DNA of 14,522 nucleotides, from assembly GCA_035291605.1 (NCBI GenBank), contig DATDRS010000358.1, positions 1 to 14,522 of the forward strand. The letters run 5' to 3'. Numbering within the stretch: the stretch's first letter is position 1; every line of letters begins with the position of its first letter. This stretch comes from DATDRS01 sp035291605. GTDB lineage: Bacteria > Chloroflexota > Anaerolineae > Anaerolineales > UBA6663. Positions 1 to 6,014 of this stretch are shown here, piece after piece. The notes under the pieces are model-generated. The model ran no database searches, was not told the origin of the DNA, and was given only the letters and a program-made list of their open reading frames with translations. The position numbers and the translations under genes were made by a program.

Positions 1-156
1 ACTGTCAATCTGGTCGTAGCGCCGGTACTCCGCCTGCCGCTTCAGCGCCAGCACTTTCGTGATCGCCGCCGTCAGCGTCGTCTTCCCGTGGTCAATGTGC
101 CCTATCGTCCCCACGTTCACGTGCGGCTTCGACCGGTCAAATTTTTCCTTCGCCAT
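1..156 (-). CDS. tuf: Elongation factor Tu, N-terminal 52 codons (runs off the window)
   Basis: EF-Tu is the GTPase that delivers aminoacyl-tRNA to the ribosome. The translation opens with MAKEKFDRSKPHVNVGTIGH and continues through the P-loop GHIDHGKTT (residues 19-27), both characteristic of bacterial EF-Tu. Only the first 52 residues are inside the window. The start at 156 is supported by the canonical N-terminus and by an AAGGAG Shine-Dalgarno sequence a normal distance upstream. The gene lies 42 nt downstream of tRNA-Thr(GGT) on the same strand and is probably cotranscribed with the three tRNAs, as in the tRNA-tufB operon of E. coli. Identification is secure; the rest of the gene is not visible. 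Confidence 0.97.
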   Translation of the reverse strand, partial: MAKEKFDRSKPHVNVGTIGHIDHGKTTLTAAITKVLALKRQAEYRRYDQIDS

Positions 157-198
157 GCGAACCTGATCTCCTTGAGTGAACAGATGGTATTGGGCAAG

Positions 199-272
199 AG
201 CCCCCGATGAGATTCGAACTCATGGCCTTTCCCTTACCAAGGGAATGCTACTACCGACTGAGCTACGGGGGC
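199..272 (-). tRNA. tRNA-Thr(GGT)
   Basis: A full cloverleaf can be drawn on the minus strand. The acceptor stem GCCCCCG pairs with CGGGGGC, the anticodon stem is TTCCC/GGGAA with loop TTGGTAA (anticodon GGT), and the T-arm is ATGAG-TTCGAAT-CTCAT. The discriminator base is T and no CCA is encoded. The D-stem looks short, since AGTAGC stands where AGAGC is usual. It is the last tRNA before tuf, the place held by thrT in E. coli. Confidence 0.95.
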
Positions 273-282
273 AAGTTATTAG

Positions 283-366
283 TGGGCAGGGTGGGATTCG
301 GACCCACATAGCCCGTAGGCACCGATTTTACAGACCGGTCCGGCTCACCACCTCCGGCGCCTGCCC
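283..366 (-). tRNA. tRNA-Tyr(GTA)
   Basis: On the minus strand the acceptor stem GGGCAGG pairs with CCTGCCC, the anticodon loop CTGTAAA gives anticodon GTA, and the T-arm is GTGGG-TCCGAAT-CCCAC. An expanded variable arm gives the 84-nt length expected of a class II tRNA-Tyr. The discriminator is A and no CCA is encoded. Only 10 nt separate it from the following tRNA-Thr(GGT), so the tRNA-Gly found here in E. coli is absent. Confidence 0.95.
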
Positions 367-388
367 AGGCCTCTCCTCGTTCCAGGTG

Positions 389-461
389 AGCCGACGGTGG
401 GACTCGAACCCACAACAGCACGTTTACAAAACGTGGGCTCTGCCGATTGAGCTACGTCGGC
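389..461 (-). tRNA. tRNA-Thr(TGT)
   Basis: On the minus strand the acceptor stem GCCGACG pairs with CGTCGGC, the anticodon stem CACGT/ACGTG carries loop TTTGTAA (anticodon TGT), and the T-arm is GTGGG-TTCGAGT-CCCAC. The discriminator is T and no CCA is encoded. It is the promoter-proximal tRNA of the cluster, the position of thrU in E. coli. Confidence 0.95.
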
Positions 462-475
462 GCCATAGCGGGAGG

Positions 476-501
476 ATTATACCAGAAAATAACCCGGTCA
501 A
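476..501 (-). promoter_or_regulatory. Promoter of the tRNA-tuf operon
   Basis: The minus strand carries a perfect TATAAT (476-481) preceded by TGG, which is an extended -10 motif. A TTGACC -35-like hexamer (496-501) lies only 14 nt further upstream. The spacer is short, so the extended -10 probably carries much of the promoter strength. The predicted start is about 8 nt before tRNA-Thr(TGT), a typical short tRNA leader. Confidence 0.8.
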
Positions 502-557
502 GGGATCGCGCGCCTTGAGCGGGCCGAGGCAGAGTCTAGCAGGACTCAGTTAACTCG

Positions 558-1916
558 TCAATCCTTTTTGGAGGAGACGGCCGGGTCAATCGCGGTGACG
601 GCGTTGCGCCCGCTGGTCTTGGATTTATAAAGCGCATCGTCGGCCAGGTGGATGAGGGTGGGCAGGTCCTGCAGCTCGCCGGCCTCGCGGCTGACCAGGC
701 CAATGCTCACCGTGCTGCGGATCGTCGCGCCATCCACGACCGCGCTGAAGCTCTCCACAGCGGCGCGAATGCGCTCGGCGATGGAGAGCGCGGCCTCGCG
801 CGGGGTTTCGGGGAGTAAAACGGCGAACTCGTCGCCGCCTAGGCGGGCCGGCAGGTCCGTCTCCCGAACGCAGGCGCGCAGGCATTGCGCCACGCCGCGC
901 AGCATCGCATCGCCCGCGGCGTGGCCGTTCTGGTCGTTGATCTGCTTGAGCCGGTCCAGGTCCACCATCAACAGCGTCAACGGGCGTTCGTAACGCCGGG
1001 CGCGCTGCATTTCGGCCCGCACTGCGTCCAGGAAGCGGCGGCGGTTGGCCAGGCCAGTTAACTCGTCGGTCACCGCCAGCTTGGCGATACGCTCGTGGAG
1101 TGAGGCGTTGCGTACGGCCAACGCGGCCGCCCCGGCCAGCGAATTCAGCAGGCGCATCTCGCCGTCGTCGAATTCGTGCGGGCGGATGTAGCCCACGTTC
1201 ATCACTCCGACCGTTTCCTCGTCCAGGCGCAACGGCAGGCTGGCAATCGCGTGCAGGTCGGGGTAAGGGTTGCCCGAAAAGAACGGGTGCCGCTGAGTAT
1301 CTGTAATAAAGGCCGCCTGGCCGGTCTTCGCCACCGTCGCCGTCAACCCGTCGGAACGTGGAGACGGCAGCCGGGCCAGGCGTTCGCTCACCGAGGCGCT
1401 CACCTGGTAGTCTTTCAACTCACCCGTGTCACGATTGAACACGTAAACCGTCACCGCGTCCGCAACGCCGATCTGCAGGGCGCGGTCCACCACGGCTTGC
1501 AGGACCTCGCGCAAATTCAGGCTGGATGCCATTTCGCGCGTGATCTCCGATAGAATCTCCAGTTCCCGGTTGCGCTTTTGCGCCAGATTGGAGGCCAGAC
1601 GCCACTGCTCCATCAATTTCTGGGAGTCTTTGTGCCGCTGCTGGTCGGCGCGCATGTTCTCCCATAAAACCCCTATGAAGCCGATAGCGGCTAATGTTTC
1701 GAAAATGTGACCCACCGCCATATTACCGGGAGGGCTGAAGATGGCCGAGAGATGCACGATGGCCGCAAAGAGGAGCGACACAGCCGCCAGGCCGAAGAAC
1801 GCGAAGGCCTGCCACGAGCGATAGGCGTAGACCCGGAAAGTCAGACGGCCGATGAGCAGCAACCCCAAGACGGCAACCAGGATCTGGAAGGCGAGGAGAG
1901 AGAAGGAGGATGGCAT
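558..1916 (-). CDS. Membrane-anchored GAF-GGDEF diguanylate cyclase
   Basis: This 452-residue protein probably makes cyclic di-GMP from two GTP at the inner face of the membrane. The N-terminus has about three hydrophobic helices (roughly residues 8-24, 34-58 and 68-86), then a probable coiled linker (95-125), a GAF-like sensory domain (about 125-270) and a GGDEF domain (about 278-445). The catalytic GGDEF is exact at 360-364. The sequence RETD (351-354) sits five residues before it, which is the RxxD product-inhibition I-site. Both features predict an active, feedback-controlled cyclase. The ATG at 1916 has only a weak ribosome site (GAAACGAG), but it starts just before the first membrane helix. 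The gene is co-directional with the tRNA-tuf operon, 96 nt upstream of it, and I see no convincing terminator between them. The ligand of the GAF domain is unknown. Confidence 0.93.
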   Translation of the reverse strand: MPSSFSLLAFQILVAVLGLLLIGRLTFRVYAYRSWQAFAFFGLAAVSLLFAAIVHLSAIFSPPGNMAVGHIFETLAAIGFIGVLWENMRADQQRHKDSQKLMEQWRLASNLAQKRNRELEILSEITREMASSLNLREVLQAVVDRALQIGVADAVTVYVFNRDTGELKDYQVSASVSERLARLPSPRSDGLTATVAKTGQAAFITDTQRHPFFSGNPYPDLHAIASLPLRLDEETVGVMNVGYIRPHEFDDGEMRLLNSLAGAAALAVRNASLHERIAKLAVTDELTGLANRRRFLDAVRAEMQRARRYERPLTLLMVDLDRLKQINDQNGHAAGDAMLRGVAQCLRACVRETDLPARLGGDEFAVLLPETPREAALSIAERIRAAVESFSAVVDGATIRSTVSIGLVSREAGELQDLPTLIHLADDALYKSKTSGRNAVTAIDPAVSSKKD

Positions 1917-1935
1917 CTCGTTTCAGATGGTTAGA

Positions 1936-1964
1936 ATTTTAGCACAGGCACAGGCGCTGCCCAA
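1936..1964 (-). promoter_or_regulatory. Candidate promoter of the diguanylate cyclase gene
   Basis: On the minus strand TTGGGC (1959-1964), a 17-nt spacer and TAAAAT (1936-1941) form a sigma-70-type promoter. TGC immediately before the -10 makes it an extended -10. The predicted start lies about 13 nt upstream of the ATG at 1916. The -35 is poor and the call rests mainly on the -10 and its position. Confidence 0.55.
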
Positions 1965-2017
1965 ATAATACCGGATGGAGGGAGAGTGCGTTTCACGCCG
2001 GCTGCGCGCCGCCCCTG

Positions 2018-2059
2018 GACAGGCCCCCGCCCTCGGACGCGGGGGCCTGTCTTTTTCTT
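2018..2059 (+). terminator. Strong intrinsic terminator pointing right, without an upstream plus-strand gene
   Basis: A perfect 13-bp stem, GACAGGCCCCCGC (2018-2030) against GCGGGGGCCTGTC (2039-2051), encloses an 8-nt loop and is followed by TTTTTCTT. The T-tract lies only on the plus-strand side, so it terminates rightward transcription. The upstream gene runs leftward, so no known transcript needs this stop. It may end a small RNA or antisense transcript, or insulate the promoter just downstream. Confidence 0.85.
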
Positions 2060-2086
2060 GCCTCTAAATCCAGTCGGCGGTATGAT
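2058..2086 (+). promoter_or_regulatory. Candidate promoter of the 2207-7145 gene run
   Basis: TTGCCT (2058-2063) and TATGAT (2081-2086) are separated by exactly 17 nt. They lie directly after the rightward terminator and upstream of the four-helix membrane protein. The predicted start near 2093 would place the 2097-2125 palindrome at the very beginning of the transcript. Confidence 0.55.
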
Positions 2087-2096
2087 CTCGTCTCAG

Positions 2097-2125
2097 GTGC
2101 GACGCACTTTGGAAGTGCGTCGCAC
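2097..2125. repeat. Perfect 13-bp inverted repeat with TGG loop
   Basis: GTGCGACGCACTT (2097-2109) is followed by TGG and the exact reverse complement (2113-2125). As RNA it would form a strong hairpin at the 5' end of the predicted leader. It has no T-tract, so it is not a terminator. It could be a dispersed REP-like palindrome, an operator or an mRNA-stabilising hairpin; one copy cannot distinguish these. Confidence 0.8.
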
Positions 2126-2148
2126 GTGAAAAACCATCTCGCTCACGC

Positions 2149-2182
2149 TCGAAAACCCAGCCCACAAACCGGGTTTCTTCGA
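2149..2182. repeat. Imperfect inverted repeat in the same leader
   Basis: TCGAAAACCC (2149-2158) can pair with GGGTTTCTTCGA (2171-2182) if two bases on the right arm bulge. With the preceding perfect palindrome it makes a two-hairpin leader that ends about 25 nt before the start codon at 2207. Function is unknown; it could be a remnant of a dispersed repeat. Confidence 0.45.
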
Positions 2183-2206
2183 CCTGCTTTGCGGAGGGCC
2201 ATCTCC

Positions 2207-2659
2207 ATGTTCACATCCCGCAAACCTAAGAAACCCCGGATCAAGCGCCCCGGGGCCGTCATCGTCATCAGCCTGCTGCTGCTCCTTCAGTCCATTGCGC
2301 TGTTCACGCTCGGCGCGTTCAGCCTCATCAGCACGAGCTGGCGCTTCAACATCACCCTGGATACGGTGGTCGGAGAGTTCCCACACGCTCTGCGCGGCAC
2401 GTTCTTCATCGCGCTGGCGTGGCTGGCCGTGGTCGTCGCCATCAATTTCTTTTACCTGCGCTCCACGGCGTGGATCAGCGCAGTCATGCTCCAGGGGTTG
2501 AACCTGCTGATGGCGCTCGGCGTCTACCTGCGCGGCAAAGCGCCCTACGGGTATTTGATGATGCTCTACAGCATCTTCATGGTCATCTACCTGAATTATT
2601 CTGAAGTGCAGACGGCCTTCCGGTACAAACATGAAATCTCCGCCCCCAGAGACCGATGA
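2207..2659 (+). CDS. Small four-helix integral membrane protein, family not recognised
   Basis: This 150-residue protein has a basic N-terminal tail (Lys/Arg-rich, residues 4-14) and four predicted membrane helices at about 16-40, 63-84, 88-109 and 113-131. The basic tail suggests a cytoplasmic N-terminus by the positive-inside rule. I recognise no enzymatic motif. The start at 2207 is preferred over an upstream GTG at 2126 because GGAGG lies 9 nt before it and because the earlier codons overlap the hairpin leader. Its stop overlaps the next start as ATGA (2656-2659), so the two genes are probably translationally coupled and their products may act together at the membrane. Confidence 0.8.
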   Translation: MFTSRKPKKPRIKRPGAVIVISLLLLLQSIALFTLGAFSLISTSWRFNITLDTVVGEFPHALRGTFFIALAWLAVVVAINFFYLRSTAWISAVMLQGLNLLMALGVYLRGKAPYGYLMMLYSIFMVIYLNYSEVQTAFRYKHEISAPRDR

Positions 2660-4518
2660 ACACTGCCGACGAAACGTCCTCCCACGTTGAAGCCGACCAA
2701 GCGCTGCTCAAGCGCTTCGAGCCGGTCATCCGCTACACGCGCGGCGAGCAGTACTTCCCTATGGACGTCGAGCGCTACATCCGCGCGTGCAGCCTGTGGG
2801 TGCAGCGCCCCGACGCGGACGCCGAATGCCTGGTCCCCGAGGGCCGGCTCACCCTCGCAGACCTCTCCACGCCGCGCACTGGCGATTTCGGGGCGCTCTA
2901 CTTCCTGAAATTCATCGAGCCGCTCGATCTCCGCGCGCTCGCCGGCTACACCTTACAGGAGAGCTTCAAAAAGAAAGACCCCCGGGACGTGTTCCGGGCA
3001 GGGCCGGGGCGGTTGGCGCGGGTGGGCTACAGCTCGCGCTTCGTGGATGCGCTGTTCTCAATCACCTTGTTGGCCCGCGGGCGCGTGCCCGGCGACACCG
3101 CCGCCGCCGCCGCGCTGGCCTACCAGCACATGCTCGCCGAGCGCGAAGAGTACTGCTATTACGGGCGGGTGGCGCGGCTCAACGGCTGGGTCGCCCTGCA
3201 ATACTGGTTCTTCTACCCCTTCAATAACTGGCGCTCCGGCTTCTTCGGCGTGAACGACCATGAGTCCGACTGGGAGATGATCTACGTTTACTGCTCCGAG
3301 TCCCCGGCGGGCGAGGTGAGGCCCGAATGGGTGGCCTACGCCTCGCACGACTTCACCGGCGACGACCTGCGCCGCCGCTGGGACGACCCGGAAGTCGAAA
3401 AAGCCGGCGAGCATCCCGTAATCTATGCGGGCGCGGGATCGCACGCCAGTTACTACGCGCGCGGCGAATATCTGGCCGAGATCGAGCTGCCCTTCCTCTC
3501 GCCGCTCGTCCGGCTGGTGGATCAGGCGCAGGCACTCTGGCGTAAACGCGTCCAGCAGGCGCCCGGCGACCGCGAGGCCGGCGAGCCGGAGTTCAACGTC
3601 TTCCGCATCCCGTTCGTGGACTACGCGCGCGGCGATGGCGTCTCCATTGGGCCGGGGCAGGATAAAGATTGGGGCGCGCCGCAGCTCCTCGACCCGGCGC
3701 CCGCGTGGGCGCTCAACTACCGCGGCCTGTGGGGCCTCTACGCCCGCGACCCGATTGCGGGCGAGAACGCCCCAGCCGGCCCGATCTACAACCGCGATGG
3801 GACGATGCGCCGCTCGTGGTACGACCCGCTTGGCTGGGCCGGGTTGGACAAAGTCCCGCCGCCGGACGAGATGCTGGCGCGCGTCCGGCAGCGCCGCGCC
3901 GAGGTCAAGGCCCGGCGGGCTGCGCTGGCGCAGACCATCGCAGAGAAAAACCAGGCGCTCGTCAACCTGGGCGTCGAGGCAGCGGCCACGGTGGGCCGGC
4001 CGCACCTCAAGAAGATGAACACCGGGCAGGCCGAACAGATCACGCGCCTCTCCAGGGAGCTTAATCAGATGCGCGCCCAGCTGGCCGGAGACGAGGCGCT
4101 GGCGGAGGCGCTCGACCTATATGCTGCGCAGCTCCAGGCGGGTGAGCGCGGCCCGCGGCGGGCGCACATCCACCGCGCCCGCCACCCCGCGACGGACGCC
4201 GGGCTGCACATTGGCCGCCTGGCCGAGCTGTGGGCGGCGATCAGCATCGGGCTGATGATGGTCGGCTTCATCTTCCTCGTCCTGTTCGCCCGGCGCTATT
4301 TGCTCTTCGGACTGACCGGGCTGCTGTCCCTCATCATCTTCGTCGAGGCCGGGTTCCGGCGGCAGCTGCCGCAGCTGATCACCAGCGTGACGCTGGCGCT
4401 GGCGATCATCACCGCGCTCGTGCTGCTCTTCGAGTTCTTCTGGGAAATCGTCGTCCTGGCCGTGCTCGCCACCGGGGTCTACATCATGTGGGAAAACCTC
4501 CAAGAACTGCGCCGCTAA
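2656..4518 (+). CDS. Vps62-like (DUF946-type) protein with coiled coils and C-terminal membrane helices
   Basis: The 620-residue protein has three parts. Residues about 20-400 resemble the Vps62/DUF946 fold: an aromatic stretch (WVALQYWFFYPFNNW, 178-192) leads to HESDWE (202-207), then a histidine region (WVAYASHDF) and HPVIYAGAGSHASYY (253-267). This matches the recurring H-E-x-D-W-E and G-S-H-A pattern of that family. Charged helices likely to form coiled coils follow (about 404-437 and 457-492). Four hydrophobic helices close the protein (about 526-546, 548-567, 576-595 and 596-612). There is no signal peptide, so the large N-terminal part is probably cytoplasmic and tethered by its C-terminus. 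The family's molecular role is poorly known, and I assign no reaction. Translation is coupled to the preceding four-helix protein by ATGA. The family call is from motif memory and needs a profile search. Confidence 0.7.
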   Translation: MNTADETSSHVEADQALLKRFEPVIRYTRGEQYFPMDVERYIRACSLWVQRPDADAECLVPEGRLTLADLSTPRTGDFGALYFLKFIEPLDLRALAGYTLQESFKKKDPRDVFRAGPGRLARVGYSSRFVDALFSITLLARGRVPGDTAAAAALAYQHMLAEREEYCYYGRVARLNGWVALQYWFFYPFNNWRSGFFGVNDHESDWEMIYVYCSESPAGEVRPEWVAYASHDFTGDDLRRRWDDPEVEKAGEHPVIYAGAGSHASYYARGEYLAEIELPFLSPLVRLVDQAQALWRKRVQQAPGDREAGEPEFNVFRIPFVDYARGDGVSIGPGQDKDWGAPQLLDPAPAWALNYRGLWGLYARDPIAGENAPAGPIYNRDGTMRRSWYDPLGWAGLDKVPPPDEMLARVRQRRAEVKARRAALAQTIAEKNQALVNLGVEAAATVGRPHLKKMNTGQAEQITRLSRELNQMRAQLAGDEALAEALDLYAAQLQAGERGPRRAHIHRARHPATDAGLHIGRLAELWAAISIGLMMVGFIFLVLFARRYLLFGLTGLLSLIIFVEAGFRRQLPQLITSVTLALAIITALVLLFEFFWEIVVLAVLATGVYIMWENLQELRR

Positions 4519-4537
4519 CCTCGGCCTTGGTCATCCG

Positions 4538-4678
4538 ATGAACTTCCTCAACGACATCCTGGGCCGCCCCGCGCACGAGCGCCCGTCCTTGATCCTGGTC
4601 GTCGGCTACCCCGCCGAGGATGCGAAGGCGCCGGCGATCAGCAAGAAGCCGCTGGAAGAAATCGCTGCGTTCGTGTGA
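4538..4678 (+). pseudogene. C-terminal remnant of a nitroreductase-family gene
   Basis: The 46 codons from the ATG at 4538 contain NFLNDILGRP and LILVVGYPAEDAKAPAISKK, followed by PLEEIAAFV and a TGA. This closely resembles the end of flavin-dependent nitroreductase-family proteins, in which the ILGRP...VGYPAEDA block is conserved. The rest of the enzyme (about 150-200 residues, with most FMN contacts) is missing: the upstream sequence is the end of the 620-residue gene, whose stop lies 19 nt before. The simplest reading is a deletion or insertion event that left the 3' tail of an older gene between its neighbours. Translation as a short peptide cannot be excluded, but no ribosome site is evident before 4538. 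Confidence 0.75.
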
Positions 4679-4707
4679 GACGGCGAGGCCCTCGACCGAG
4701 GAGACAC

Positions 4708-6006
4708 ATGAAGAAACCACCCGCCTACCGCTGGTTCGTCGTCGGCGTCTTCTTCGCCTTCATGCTCCTGCACCAATCAGACCGCCTGCTCATCAGTCCG
4801 CTCACGACCTCCATCATGGAGGCGTTCCAGATCACCAAGACGCAGATGGGCGCGGCGGTGAGCGGCGCGCTGGTGGTGGGCGCCGTCCTGTACCCGCTGT
4901 GGGGTTACCTTTACGACCGTTTTGCGCGCTCAAAACTGCTGGCGCTGGCCTCGTTCATCTGGGGCGCGACGACGTGGCTCAGCGCGGTCGCGCCGACTTT
5001 CCCGTTGTTCCTCGCCAGCCGCGCCAGCACCGGCATTGACGACTCGAGTTACCCCGGCCTGTACAGCCTGATCTCCGACTACTTTGGCCCCGAGATGCGC
5101 GGCAAAGTGTATGGGCTGCTGCAGCTTACGCAGCCGCTCGGCTATCTGGCGGGCATGCTGCTGGCCCTGATGCTCGGGCCGGTCATCGGCTGGCGCAGCG
5201 TGTTCTACCTCACTGGCGCGCTCGGGCTGGGGGCGGCGGCGCTGATCTTCTTCGCCGTGCGCGAACCGCCGCGCGGCCAGAGCGAACCGGAGCTGGCCAA
5301 CCTGGAAGAGATCGGCGTGTATCGTTTTGAGTGGCAGCAGGCCCGCGGGCTGTTCCGCAAACGCAGCCTGTGGTTCCTGTTCGCGCAGGGGTTCGTAGGC
5401 GTGTTCCCGTGGAATGTGATCACCTTCTGGTTCTTCGCCTATCTCGAAACGGAGCGGGGCTACGACGCCGAGGGCATCCTGTTCACCATGGCCCCGGCGG
5501 TGTTGGTGCTGGCCTCAGGTTACTTCGTCGGCGGCGCGGTGGGCGACTTCTTCTTCAAGCGCACCCGGCGCGGGCGGTTGCTCGTTTCGATGGGCGGGGT
5601 GCTCGCCGGGGCCATCCTGCTCAGCGTCACGCTCAACATCCCGGTCGAGAGCCGGACGTTCTTCTTTGTGATGCTGTGCTTGACCGCCGTGTTCGTCCCC
5701 TTCGCCTCGCCCAACGTCATCTCCACCGTGTACGACATCACCCTGCCCGAGGTGCGCAGCACGGCGCTCGCCGTTCAATACTTCATCGAAGAGAGCGGCG
5801 CGGCCCTGGCCCCGCTGCTCGCCGGCATCATCGCCGACCGGGCCTCGCTGCACACGGCCATTCTCGTCATCTGTGTCTCGGCCTGGCTGATCGGCTCGGT
5901 CATCCTCGGCCTGGCCGCCTACTGCGTCCCGCGCGACATCGAGACCCTGCGCCGCCAGCTGCGCGAGCGCGCCGAGCACGAGCAGAAGGCGCATGCCGTG
6001 GGTTAG
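4708..6006 (+). CDS. Major facilitator superfamily transporter
   Basis: This 432-residue polytopic protein has about 12 hydrophobic helices in two halves joined by a polar loop (about residues 185-220). The MFS motif A-like sequence GYLYDRFARSK follows the second helix. RASTGIDDSSYPGLYSLISD followed by RGKVYGLL resembles the helix 4-5 region of spinster-like and organic-anion MFS proteins. It is probably a cytoplasmic-membrane secondary transporter, but the substrate cannot be read from sequence. The ATG at 4708 is preferred over the upstream GTG at 4675, because GAGGAG precedes it and the extra 11 residues are an arginine-rich run overlapping the nitroreductase remnant. The GNAT-like gene begins 8 nt after its stop, consistent with one operon. 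Confidence 0.9.
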   Translation: MKKPPAYRWFVVGVFFAFMLLHQSDRLLISPLTTSIMEAFQITKTQMGAAVSGALVVGAVLYPLWGYLYDRFARSKLLALASFIWGATTWLSAVAPTFPLFLASRASTGIDDSSYPGLYSLISDYFGPEMRGKVYGLLQLTQPLGYLAGMLLALMLGPVIGWRSVFYLTGALGLGAAALIFFAVREPPRGQSEPELANLEEIGVYRFEWQQARGLFRKRSLWFLFAQGFVGVFPWNVITFWFFAYLETERGYDAEGILFTMAPAVLVLASGYFVGGAVGDFFFKRTRRGRLLVSMGGVLAGAILLSVTLNIPVESRTFFFVMLCLTAVFVPFASPNVISTVYDITLPEVRSTALAVQYFIEESGAALAPLLAGIIADRASLHTAILVICVSAWLIGSVILGLAAYCVPRDIETLRRQLRERAEHEQKAHAVG

Positions 6007-6014
6007 TCAACTGC

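Noticed and set aside
176..553. 125-residue plus-strand open frame
   Set aside because: It is the antisense of three tRNA genes; phrases such as DEIRTHGLS and GGIRTHIA are a known spurious translation of tRNA complements.
462..557. Terminator between the diguanylate cyclase gene and the tRNA promoter
   Set aside because: The only hairpin seen (GAGTC / GACTC) has five base pairs and no T-tract.
2126..2206. Upstream GTG start for the four-helix protein
   Set aside because: It would translate through the hairpin leader and has no ribosome site, whereas 2207 has GGAGG at a proper distance.
3058..4005. 315-residue open frame on the minus strand opposite the Vps62-like gene
   Set aside because: Composition is typical of antisense translation and there is no motif or ribosome site; the plus-strand gene explains the region.
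5331..6014. Upstream extension of the GNAT frame, giving a 604-residue protein
   Set aside because: The first 228 codons are an Arg/His/Pro-rich shadow of the MFS gene; the GNAT homology starts at the ATG at 6015.
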